Shown: positions 1 to 6,650 of the stretch, piece after piece
How positions within the stretch are numbered: position 1 is the first letter of the stretch
Layout: every line of letters begins with the position of its first letter
The notes under the pieces: generated by a model
The model's input: the letters and a program-made list of their open reading frames with translations, nothing else
The model's database searches: none
Told to the model about the DNA's origin: nothing
Translations under genes and position numbers: made by a program
Assembly (NCBI GenBank): GCA_041481445.1
Contig: JBGPBV010000139.1
Coordinates: 1-17,764, forward strand
Direction: 5' to 3'
Length of the DNA stretch: 17,764 bases
Source of the DNA: AA29 sp041481445
Lineage (GTDB): Bacteria > Acidobacteriota > Vicinamibacteria > Fen-336

Positions 1-37
1 CGCTGCCAGCCCGGACGTCCTCGCGCTTGAAAGGTGG

Positions 38-65
38 CCGCTCCGGCGCGGCCGCGCTGGAGCGG
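38..65. repeat. near-perfect 28-nt inverted repeat (strong hairpin)
   Basis: A seven-base arm CCGCTCC at 38-44 pairs with GGAGCGG at 59-65. The 12 bases between (46-57, GCGCGGCCGCGC) are themselves a perfect palindrome, with only one G-T pair at 45/58. The whole can fold into a long GC stem. It lies in the gene-free left edge, so it could be a factor-independent-like terminator or an mRNA-end structure for a gene left of the window. No run of T follows it on either strand, so this is only a candidate. Confidence 0.45.
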
Positions 66-114
66 ATGGGAGCGGTCCCGCCGTCGCGGCGTCTTTCACG
101 AGAAGGGTTGCGGC

Positions 115-150
115 AGAGGCCCGGGCTCGAAGAAACCTGGGCCGGGCTCT
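115..150 (-). terminator. possible terminator hairpin after the Fis-type regulator
   Basis: AGAG (115-118) plus CCCGG (120-124) pair with CCGGG plus CTCT (142-150), giving a 9-bp stem with one bulged base and a loop of about 17 nt. It starts 16 nt beyond the stop codon of the minus-strand regulator. There is no clear U-tract on the minus strand, so it may stabilise the 3' end rather than terminate. The rest of 1-166 holds no coding region I can support. Confidence 0.3.
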
Positions 151-166
151 CGATTCGTGGCTGCGA

Positions 167-814
167 TCAGTGCTGGCTCTTCTCGAAACTCGATTCGGAC
201 CCTCGGACGGCGGAAAACGAGCCCTTCGGGACTCGCTTGCGAGCGATTCCCAGCGAGGCGAGGCGCTTGTAGACCGTAGTTCGTGTCACCTGTAGCTCTC
301 GCGCGACCCGGGCGACATTCCACTCGTGACGGTCCAACAGGAGACAGAGCTTCCGCCGCTCGATCTCCTGCGCCGACGCGTGCCCCAGGTAACTGTCGAT
401 GGAGACGGTCGCTGAGGCCGGTGATTTCGAGTGGGCGGCTCGGATGACCGCCTCGCCGATCAGGGGTGAGAGCTCGGCGACGCTGTCCATATCGACGTGG
501 CCGGCACCGAGATAGACGAGAGCGATCAAGCGGTCACCGCGGAGGACGGGTAGGAGGGAGCGGTCGTCGGACCGGGACAGGCGTCCTTGACGGAGCGCAC
601 CCTGGCTCCGACTCCAGGACGGAGACGTCCAGTCGAGCGCGTCCTGGTCGATCGAGTGGCCGACGACCAGTCGGACGCCGCCATCGACCGCGAAGATCGC
701 CCCCGTGCGCGCGCCGTTGGCGTGCAGCAGGAACTCGAGCAGAGCGTAGGCAGTTTGTCGTGGATCCGAGGCCACCATTAACTGGACGATGGCCTCGGCG
801 GAGGGGACCTTCAT
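167..814 (-). CDS. GAF-like sensor with C-terminal Fis-type HTH (solo regulator)
   Basis: Protein of 215 aa. Residues about 10-125 resemble a small GAF-type sensor fold, with alternating strands such as GARTGAIFAVDGG and RGDRLIALVYLG. A linker follows, then a C-terminal Fis-family helix-turn-helix (HTH_8) at about 150-190, with the signature EWNVARVARELQVTRTTVYKRL-like pattern common to NtrC-class activators. The AAA+ sigma-54 interaction domain that normally lies between sensor and Fis domain is absent, so it cannot remodel sigma-54 holoenzyme by itself. It more likely binds DNA as a dimer and represses or activates directly. It is divergent from the DUF3105 gene. A dyad (821-837) lies 6 bp before the ATG and could be its own operator. 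No good Shine-Dalgarno is visible. Domain assignment is by motif reading; the ligand is unknown. Confidence 0.75.
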   Translation of the reverse strand: MKVPSAEAIVQLMVASDPRQTAYALLEFLLHANGARTGAIFAVDGGVRLVVGHSIDQDALDWTSPSWSRSQGALRQGRLSRSDDRSLLPVLRGDRLIALVYLGAGHVDMDSVAELSPLIGEAVIRAAHSKSPASATVSIDSYLGHASAQEIERRKLCLLLDRHEWNVARVARELQVTRTTVYKRLASLGIARKRVPKGSFSAVRGSESSFEKSQH

Positions 815-820
815 GCGTGC

Positions 821-837
821 GTGATCAGGTGAATCAC
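821..837. promoter_or_regulatory. candidate operator, GTGAT-N7-ATCAC dyad
   Basis: A perfect 5-bp inverted repeat with a 7-bp spacer (17 bp overall) sits immediately upstream of the Fis-type regulator start at 814, in the region shared with the divergent DUF3105 gene. This size and symmetry suit an HTH dimer. Autoregulation by the adjacent gene product is inference. Two further TGTGAC direct repeats lie at 869-874 and 885-890. Confidence 0.3.
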
Positions 838-928
838 CATGGCGGGGGATCCCATCCGGCGCCCTCGGTGTGACAGGGACGCACTGTGACGCTTTCCGGC
901 ACTGACATAGGGGTCGGGGCGGGTGCAG

Positions 929-934
929 TAAAGT
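929..934 (+). promoter_or_regulatory. TAAAGT, candidate -10 of a leaderless promoter
   Basis: A TANNNT hexamer lies 8 nt before the ATG at 943, and no Shine-Dalgarno is present. CTGACA at 902-907 could be a -35, but the 21-bp spacing is long. If this is the -10, transcription would start at or within a few bases of the start codon. Confidence 0.4.
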
Positions 935-942
935 AGACCGCC

Positions 943-1503
943 ATGACGAACCTGAGGCGGACCTCGGTCATCGCGGTGGTCGCACTCTGGGCCGGCTGCG
1001 GCGGATCTGGGTCCACGAACGCACCGACCCCGCCTCCCGTCGACAGCGGCACCTGCGCGATGGCGGAGTCGGCGGTCGCGAACGAGGGCTGGGTCCACGT
1101 CGCGGAGGGCACGGCCATCACGTACCAGCACAACCCGCCGGCGTCCGGCCCGCATTACCCGGTCTGGGCGCGTTACCAGGCTTACACGACCGCGGTGGCC
1201 CGGCCGTACTGGGTCCACAACCTCGAGCACGGCGCGATCGTGCTGCTCTACCGGCCCGACGCGTCGCCCGCGGTCGTCTCCAGCCTCAGCGACACGTTCC
1301 GCGCGCTGCCCAACGACCCCGAATGCGGCCATCCGCGCGCGCTGCTCACGCCCGACCCGGAGCTCGCGCGCGCCGTCACCGTGGTCGCCGCCAATTTCGT
1401 GCTGGAAGGCGATTGCGTGAGCCCCAACGCCGTCCTGACCTTCGCGACGGCCCATCGCAACCACGCGCCGGAGGACATCTGCGACTCCGGCACGCGCCCC
1501 TGA
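943..1503 (+). CDS. DUF3105 domain putative lipoprotein
   Basis: Protein of 186 aa. The N-terminus has a positively charged start and a hydrophobic stretch ending in WAGC (Cys19), a likely lipobox although Trp at -3 is unusual. A low-complexity Gly/Ser/Thr/Pro linker follows (about 20-34). The rest matches the DUF3105 family: YQHNPPASGPHYP (about 66-78) and NLEHGAIVLLYRP (about 92-104) are its hallmark motifs, with conserved His and Tyr residues. The mature part also holds several Cys (ECG, GDC, DICD) that could form disulphides once exported. The function of DUF3105 is not established. It is divergent from the Fis-type regulator and 57 bp before the ABC permease, with no evidence of a shared job. 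The start is fixed by the signal peptide and by the upstream TANNNT element. Confidence 0.85.
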   Translation: MTNLRRTSVIAVVALWAGCGGSGSTNAPTPPPVDSGTCAMAESAVANEGWVHVAEGTAITYQHNPPASGPHYPVWARYQAYTTAVARPYWVHNLEHGAIVLLYRPDASPAVVSSLSDTFRALPNDPECGHPRALLTPDPELARAVTVVAANFVLEGDCVSPNAVLTFATAHRNHAPEDICDSGTRP

Positions 1504-1538
1504 CGGGCTGACCGCGCCGAGCCCGCGCGGACGGGCGT

Positions 1539-1544
1539 TATCAT
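1539..1544 (+). promoter_or_regulatory. TATCAT, candidate -10 for the ABC permease
   Basis: A TANNNT hexamer in the 57-bp gap between the DUF3105 gene and the permease, 16 nt before the permease ATG. This would give a short leader of about 10 nt. No convincing -35 is seen at 16-18 bp. Confidence 0.25.
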
Positions 1545-1560
1545 TGCATCGGGAACTCCG

Positions 1561-3261
1561 ATGCCCGCGGCCGCGTCGACTTCACGACGTCCACGCCCGC
1601 TGCTGTCCATCGACGTCGGCCTCCTCGTCTTCGTGGGCGTGCTCGTCATCATCGTCCTGCTCGGGCGGTCGCACCTGCGTCCCTTCGACGCGCCCGAGCT
1701 GGATCCGAGCCCGGCCCTCATTCCTCTCTACCTGCTCCGGTCGCTCGCGCGCCTGGTGGTCGCGTACTTCTTCGCGGTCACGCTGGCCCTGGCCCTCGGC
1801 CGGCTGGCCGCGCGCTCGCCGTTCGCGCGACGGCTGATCCTTCCCACTCTCGACGTCCTTCAGTCGGTCCCGATCCTCGGCTTCTTCCCGGCCGCGGTCG
1901 CCGTCTTCATCGGGATCTTCCGCGGGTCCGCGCTCGGCGTGGAGGCGGCGGCGGTGTTCCTCGTCTTCACGTCGATGTTCTGGAACCTCGCCTTCAGCGT
2001 GTACGAGACGCTGATCACGCTCCCGGAGGACCTCGCGCTGGCCGGCGAGCAGTTCGGGTTGCGCGGCCCCCTCTTCTGGACGCGGCTCATCCTGCCCGCG
2101 GTGGCGCCGAACCTGCTCTACAACTCGATCCTGTCCTGGTCGAACGGGTGGTACTTCCTGATGGCGAGCGAGATCATCGCCGCCGGGCCCGCCCGCTACA
2201 CGCTCCCGGGCCTGGGCAGCTACCTCGCCCAGGCGATCGAGGAGGGGCGGACGGACCGGATGCTCCTCGCCCTGCTCGTCCTGATCGTCGTCGTCGTCGG
2301 CATGCATCTCCTCGTCTGGAGCCCGCTCTCGACCTGGGCCGAGCGCTTCCAGATGGACGAGACGGGCAACCATCCGCGGGTTCCGCGAATGGCACGCCTG
2401 CTGGCCCGCAGCCGTCTCGTGCACTGGCTGGCGCGGGGTGTCATGACCCCGCTCGCCCAGTGGACCTTCCGGGTCTGGAGCCGCCTCCTGGACGTGCCGC
2501 GCGCCGTGTCCGCCATGCTCGCGATCCTGACCGCGCTCGGGTTCGCCGCCGGCGTCACCTACGCGGGATGGCGCGCCGCGCAGTTCGCGTTCGAGCGCCC
2601 GCTGGGCCCGCTCGCCCGCGAGATCCCTTGGACGCTGTTCCTGAGCTTCCTCCGCGTGACCGTGGGGGTGGGATTGGCCGTCGTGCTGTCGGTCCCGCTC
2701 GCCTACGCGGCCTTCCGAGGCACCCGGATCCGCCAGGCCGTGCTCTCGCTCCTCCAGATCCTGGGCAGCATCCCGGCCACGGCCTTCTTCCCCCTGATCG
2801 CCGTGCTCATGCTGCGCCTCCGCCTCGGGATGAACTCGGCGTCCATCCTGCTCATCCTGACCGGCACCTTCTTCTACGTGGCCTTCAACGTCCTCTCCGG
2901 CGCCGCCGCCATACCGAAGGAGCTCAACGAGGCCGCGGACGCCCTCGGCCTGAGGCGGCGCGACTACCTCCGGCGCGTGTTCGTGCCCGCCGTCCTCCCG
3001 AGCCTGGTCACCGGATGCGTGACCGCCTGGGGCGGCGGATGGAACGCGATCATCTTCTCCGAATACGTGGTCTCGGGCGGGCGGCACTACGAGGTGCCGG
3101 GGATCGGGGCCACCCTCGACCGCGCGACCTACGAGACCGGTGACCTCCAGGTCGTGACCCTGAGCCTGGTCTCGATGGTGGCCCTGGTCATCCTGGTGAA
3201 TCGCGTCTTCTGGGATCCCGTCTACCAGCACGTCGCCAAGCGCTACAAGCTCGAGGCCTAG
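1561..3261 (+). CDS. fused two-domain ABC permease, NitT/TauT-type
   Basis: Protein of 566 aa, about twice the usual length of an import permease, because it carries two BPD_transp_1 domains in tandem. A membrane-spanning N-terminus (about 20-35) is followed by domain 1 (about 55-255) and domain 2 (about 350-555), each with several hydrophobic helices. The ATPase-coupling EAA loops are visible twice: LPEDLALAGEQFGLRGPLFW near 154-173 and IPKELNEAADALGLRRRDYL near 451-470. Each is followed by VPAVLPSL-like or LPAVAPNL-like segments. Such fused permeases belong to the nitrate/sulfonate/bicarbonate group, but the substrate cannot be read from the sequence. No ATP-binding subunit or substrate-binding protein lies next to it, so those would have to be elsewhere. 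Its stop (3259-3261) overlaps the stop of the opposing gene by 4 bp. Confidence 0.9.
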   Translation: MPAAASTSRRPRPLLSIDVGLLVFVGVLVIIVLLGRSHLRPFDAPELDPSPALIPLYLLRSLARLVVAYFFAVTLALALGRLAARSPFARRLILPTLDVLQSVPILGFFPAAVAVFIGIFRGSALGVEAAAVFLVFTSMFWNLAFSVYETLITLPEDLALAGEQFGLRGPLFWTRLILPAVAPNLLYNSILSWSNGWYFLMASEIIAAGPARYTLPGLGSYLAQAIEEGRTDRMLLALLVLIVVVVGMHLLVWSPLSTWAERFQMDETGNHPRVPRMARLLARSRLVHWLARGVMTPLAQWTFRVWSRLLDVPRAVSAMLAILTALGFAAGVTYAGWRAAQFAFERPLGPLAREIPWTLFLSFLRVTVGVGLAVVLSVPLAYAAFRGTRIRQAVLSLLQILGSIPATAFFPLIAVLMLRLRLGMNSASILLILTGTFFYVAFNVLSGAAAIPKELNEAADALGLRRRDYLRRVFVPAVLPSLVTGCVTAWGGGWNAIIFSEYVVSGGRHYEVPGIGATLDRATYETGDLQVVTLSLVSMVALVILVNRVFWDPVYQHVAKRYKLEA

Positions 3262-4289
3262 AGGTACTTCTCCAGCCGGAAGCGGCCCTTGGGCGCGACC
3301 ACGGGGGCCCAGAGGTCGCCCTTCTCGCGCAGCCGGGCGGGGACGTTACGCAGCGTGAACTGCTCGATCGTGACGCCCTCGTCGATCTCGTCCCAGGTGA
3401 CGGGCGTGGAGACGGCGGCCTGGGGGTGCGGGCGCACCGAGTAGATCGAAGCCAGCGTGTGGCCCCACGCGTTCTGGTTGTAGTCCACGAGGACCCGCCC
3501 CTCCGGCCGGTGCGAGATCCGGTACTCCGCGGTCACGAGCGCGGGGTCGACCGACTCCAGGCCGACCGCGAACCGCTTGGCGAAGCCCCACACGTCCTTC
3601 TGGGTCGGCCCGCGCACGATCGGCACGTAGACGTGGATGCCGCGCGAGCCCGTGGTCTTGGCGTAGCACGGCATCCCCAGCCCCTCGAGGCCGCGGCGCA
3701 CCATCCGCGCCGTCTCCAGCACGCGCTCGAAGGGCACCGGAGCCCGGCCCTTCACGGGGTCGAGGTCGAAGTGGACGTAGTCCGGCCGGTCCACGTCGTC
3801 GTAGCGCGCGTACCACTGGTTGAGGTCGATGCAGCCGAGGTTGACGACCCAGAGCAGGGCGGGCAGGTCCTGGATCATGGGGAAGTCGATGACGTTGCCC
3901 GACTCGTGCTCGATCGAGCACAGCTCGATCCAGTCGGGCCGGGGAGAGGGCGCGCGCTTCATGAAGAAGAACTCGCCCGCCGCCCCGTGCGGGTAGCGCT
4001 TCATCACCATCGCGCGGTCGCGGACGTGGGGCAAGAGGTACGGAGCGACGTCCGCGTAGTACTGGATGAGGTCGCCCTTGGTGATGCCGAGCTCCGGCCA
4101 GAAGAGCTTGCGCAGGTTCGTGAGCCGGACGGAACGGTCGCCCAGGCGGACCTCGACGGTGTCGGTGTCGCGCGGCAGCGCGACGGGCGGGATCGCGCCG
4201 CGCGCCGGTCCCTTCTTCGCGCCGCCGCGGGCCGGGTGGTGCCGGGCGGGATGGTGATTGCGCGTGGGCCGCGTGGGCCGGGCCGGCAT
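3258..4289 (-). CDS. stand-alone LigD-type primase-polymerase
   Basis: Protein of 343 aa matching the polymerase (PrimPol/AEP) domain of bacterial LigD, with no ligase or phosphoesterase domain attached. A basic His/Pro/Arg-rich tail (about 1-35) precedes the domain. The metal-binding pair is in HFDLDP (Asp175, Asp177). The nucleotide-binding GSRGIHVYVP has His219, and the third acidic residue lies in VDYNQN (Asp269), followed by STPVTWDEI. All key residues are present, so it should be active in filling or extending DNA ends with dNTPs or NTPs. The ATG at 4289 overlaps the TGA of the upstream gene as TGATG, which fixes this start and implies translational coupling. Neither Ku nor an ATP-dependent ligase is in the window, so a role in end joining is inference. 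Confidence 0.92.
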   Translation of the reverse strand: MPARPTRPTRNHHPARHHPARGGAKKGPARGAIPPVALPRDTDTVEVRLGDRSVRLTNLRKLFWPELGITKGDLIQYYADVAPYLLPHVRDRAMVMKRYPHGAAGEFFFMKRAPSPRPDWIELCSIEHESGNVIDFPMIQDLPALLWVVNLGCIDLNQWYARYDDVDRPDYVHFDLDPVKGRAPVPFERVLETARMVRRGLEGLGMPCYAKTTGSRGIHVYVPIVRGPTQKDVWGFAKRFAVGLESVDPALVTAEYRISHRPEGRVLVDYNQNAWGHTLASIYSVRPHPQAAVSTPVTWDEIDEGVTIEQFTLRNVPARLREKGDLWAPVVAPKGRFRLEKYL

Positions 4290-4933
4290 CAGGACGCCGC
4301 TCGCCGGGGCCGCCGGCGGGGCTGCAGGCGGGGAGGCCGGGCGCCGTGGCGCACGGAGGTGGCCACCGGCGCGTAGTCGAGCTCGCGCCCGTCGTCCGTG
4401 CATCGCAGCAGGAGGCCCCCGCGGCTCATGTCGCCCCGCCCCACGAACGCGGACGGGAACAGCAGCCGCTCGCCGAAGACGTCGAGGAGGACGTCCACGT
4501 ACTTGCCGCTGGCGATGCTCCCGAGCAGCACGACCTCGCAATCGGGCCCGGCGGCGTCGTCGACCAGCCGCGCGTCGCGCACCAGCGGCTGCCGGTATCG
4601 TGCCTCGCCGGCGTCGATGGGGACGGCGGCCCAGCGGCGCAGGCGATCGAGGGTGACCGGGGACTCCGGCGAGACCAGCCCTTCGCCCGCGGTCATGACC
4701 ACGACTCCGGGCACGTCGGCCGGGGGCCGGGCGAACGCCCGCGCGTAGCCGAGCTTGCCGCGGAAGTAGAGGCCGCTCAGGAACGAGAACACGTCGCCCA
4801 GGGGAGCGCCCTCCGGCGTCCGCAGGGCCCGCGCGACCGGGAAGTCCGCGTTCGGGTTGAACACCAGGCGCGCGCGCAGGCCGGACGACGAGGCCGGGGA
4901 GAGGAAGAAGATCCGGGGCCGCGCCCGGCTCAC
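4289..4933 (-). CDS. conserved-looking protein of unknown function between PolX and LigD-Pol
   Basis: Protein of 214 aa read from a GTG start at 4933 that overlaps the upstream TGA as GTGA. Downstream its TGA overlaps the next ATG. I do not assign it to a named family. Visible features: a hydrophobic beta strand IFFLSPAS at 8-15, a central segment VFSFLSGLYFRGKLGYARAF (48-67), a strand GVVVMTAGEGL (76-86), and a glycine-rich part with ELDYAPV (185-190) after VFGERLLFP and FVGRGDMSRGG (152-173). The C-terminus (about 195-214) is Arg/Pro-rich and probably disordered. No signal peptide or membrane segment is seen, so it is likely cytoplasmic. Strand-rich order and coupling to two DNA-repair genes suggest a nucleic-acid or repair-complex role, but this is guilt by association. 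A longer reading frame upstream to 5467 is a shadow of the PolX gene. Confidence 0.8.
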   Translation of the reverse strand: MSRARPRIFFLSPASSSGLRARLVFNPNADFPVARALRTPEGAPLGDVFSFLSGLYFRGKLGYARAFARPPADVPGVVVMTAGEGLVSPESPVTLDRLRRWAAVPIDAGEARYRQPLVRDARLVDDAAGPDCEVVLLGSIASGKYVDVLLDVFGERLLFPSAFVGRGDMSRGGLLLRCTDDGRELDYAPVATSVRHGARPPRLQPRRRPRRAAS

Positions 4934-6636
4934 GGACGCACCGCCGCGCGGAACTCCTCCACCCCTTGGGTGTTGAGGACGTCCTCCCGGCAGAGCCATC
5001 CGCGGCGCGCCATGTCCACGCCAAAGCGCACGTTCCGGAGCGCGTTCACGGAATGGGCGTCGGTGGAGACGACGAAGCGGATCCCGCGCTTGCGGGCCTC
5101 CCGGACCCAGCGCGGCTCCATGTCCAGCCGGTGCGGGTCCCCGTTGATCTCGACGGCCGCGCGCGACTCGGCCACGGCGTCGAGCACCTTCTCCATGTGC
5201 ACCTGGAACGGCGGCCGGGTCAGGACGTAGCGGCCCAGGGCGTGACCCCAGATCTTGAACTGCGGCCGGCGCAGGGCGCTCACGATGCGGCGCGTCATCT
5301 GGTCCGCGTCCATCTTGTGGCGGTTGTGCACGCTGGCCACGATGACGTCGAGCTTCTCGAGGACGGCATCCGGGTAGTCGAGGGACCCGTCGGCGAGGAT
5401 GTCCGATTCGGTGCCGCGCAGCAATCGGACCTTCACCTTCTCCTGGGCCTGCGCGATCTCGTCCCACTGGCGCTCCAGGCGGTCGAGGGAGAGCCCGTTC
5501 GCGTAGTGCGCCGTGGGCGAGTGGTCGGTGATGGTCAGGTACTCCATCCCCAGCGCGTCCGCGGCGCGCGCCATCTCCTCGACGCTGTCCTTCCCGTCCG
5601 AGTAGTGGGTGTGGCAGTGCACGAGGCCGCGCACGTCCTCGACCCGGACGAGGCGCTCGGGCAGCTCGCCACGCAGGGCGGCTTCGACCTCGCCCTGGTC
5701 CTCGCGCAGCTCGGGCTCGAGGAAGGGGAGGCGGAGGTCACGATAGATGTCCGCCTCCTCCGGCGCCTCCACCGTCCGGCCCGCGCGGACGACGCCCGTC
5801 TCGTCGAACCCGAGTCCCAGGGCCCCGGCGAGGGCGGACAGCTTGGCCAGGTGCTCGCTCGAGCCGGTGAGACGATGCCAGACGACGGCGAACTGCGCGC
5901 CGGTGGCCGTGTGCACCTCGACGTCGAGACCGTCGGGAAGGCGCAGGCGGACGCGTCCGGCCTCCCGCTCGACGACGGCGGCCGCGGCCGGATGGCGCTC
6001 CGCGTGGTCGAGCGCTTCGTCGGGCGCCTCCGTGGCCACCACGGCCACCAGATGGTCCACGGTCTCGCGCCGGCGCCGGAGGTCGCCCGCGATCTCCGCG
6101 CGACCCACCGCCGCGGAGGCGCGCAGGTGCGCGAGGAGCGCGTCGCCCTCGCGCGTGGCCTCGTGGAGGAGGGTCTGGGTGCGGCGGGTCCGGAGCCCCT
6201 CGATGTCCGCCAGGATCTTCTGCTCGGTCTTCTCGCCGAATCCCTTGATCCCCCGGACCCGTCCCGCGCGCGCGGCCGCCTCGAGGTCGGCCAGGCTGCC
6301 GATGCCGAGCGCGTCGTGGAGGGCGGCGATCTTGGGCCGGCTCAGCACCCGGCTCAGCTCGACGAGGCCGGCGGGCAGCCGCTCGCGCAGCTTCTCGAGC
6401 GAAGAGGTGCGGCCGGTGAGGAACAGCTCCGAGATCGTGGCCGCCAGCGCGTCGCCGATGCCGGGCACGGAGGTCAGCCGCCCCTCGCGCACGAGGACCC
6501 CGAGGTCCTCGGCCATGCCCTCGAGGGAACGGGCCCCGCGCTCGTAGGCCCGGACCTTGAACGGATTCGCGCCGTCGACCTCCATCAGGGCGGCGATCTC
6601 CCTGAGCGCGCGCGCCACCCCAAAACGATCGAGCAT
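4930..6636 (-). CDS. polX: PolX-like protein: HhH, degenerate polymerase core, intact PHP nuclease
   Basis: Protein of 568 aa, the full length of bacterial PolX. The order is an N-terminal 8-kDa-like domain and HhH motifs (VPGIGDALAATI at 57-68, IKGFGEKTEQKIL at 130-141), the Pol-beta palm/thumb (about 175-300), then a C-terminal PHP domain (335-568). PHP metal ligands are all visible: HCH (340-342), Asp347, Asp371-His372, Glu410, His437, His465 and Asp526/His528. The palm is abnormal. The family motif GS-x-RR...GD-I-D reads AGDLRRRRETVDHLVAV (184-199), so the DxD pair is lost, and the third aspartate appears as Glu240 (DVEVH). Polymerase activity is therefore doubtful, while 3'-5' exonuclease or phosphoesterase activity is expected. 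The start at 6636 lies 14 bp after the VKOR-DsbA stop. No good SD is seen, so coupling is likely. Confidence 0.9.
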   Translation of the reverse strand: MLDRFGVARALREIAALMEVDGANPFKVRAYERGARSLEGMAEDLGVLVREGRLTSVPGIGDALAATISELFLTGRTSSLEKLRERLPAGLVELSRVLSRPKIAALHDALGIGSLADLEAAARAGRVRGIKGFGEKTEQKILADIEGLRTRRTQTLLHEATREGDALLAHLRASAAVGRAEIAGDLRRRRETVDHLVAVVATEAPDEALDHAERHPAAAAVVEREAGRVRLRLPDGLDVEVHTATGAQFAVVWHRLTGSSEHLAKLSALAGALGLGFDETGVVRAGRTVEAPEEADIYRDLRLPFLEPELREDQGEVEAALRGELPERLVRVEDVRGLVHCHTHYSDGKDSVEEMARAADALGMEYLTITDHSPTAHYANGLSLDRLERQWDEIAQAQEKVKVRLLRGTESDILADGSLDYPDAVLEKLDVIVASVHNRHKMDADQMTRRIVSALRRPQFKIWGHALGRYVLTRPPFQVHMEKVLDAVAESRAAVEINGDPHRLDMEPRWVREARKRGIRFVVSTDAHSVNALRNVRFGVDMARRGWLCREDVLNTQGVEEFRAAVRP

Positions 6637-6650
6637 GGTGTGAAGGGAGG

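Noticed and set aside
1582..3231. 549-aa minus-strand open frame opposite the ABC permease
   Set aside because: Its composition (runs of Glu, Gly, Arg, His, Asp) is that of a GC-rich antisense shadow, and the plus strand encodes a clear permease.
3258..5024. Longer N-terminal extension of the LigD-type polymerase to 588 aa
   Set aside because: The extension is the +1 reading of the unknown 214-aa gene; the ATG at 4289 overlaps its stop exactly.
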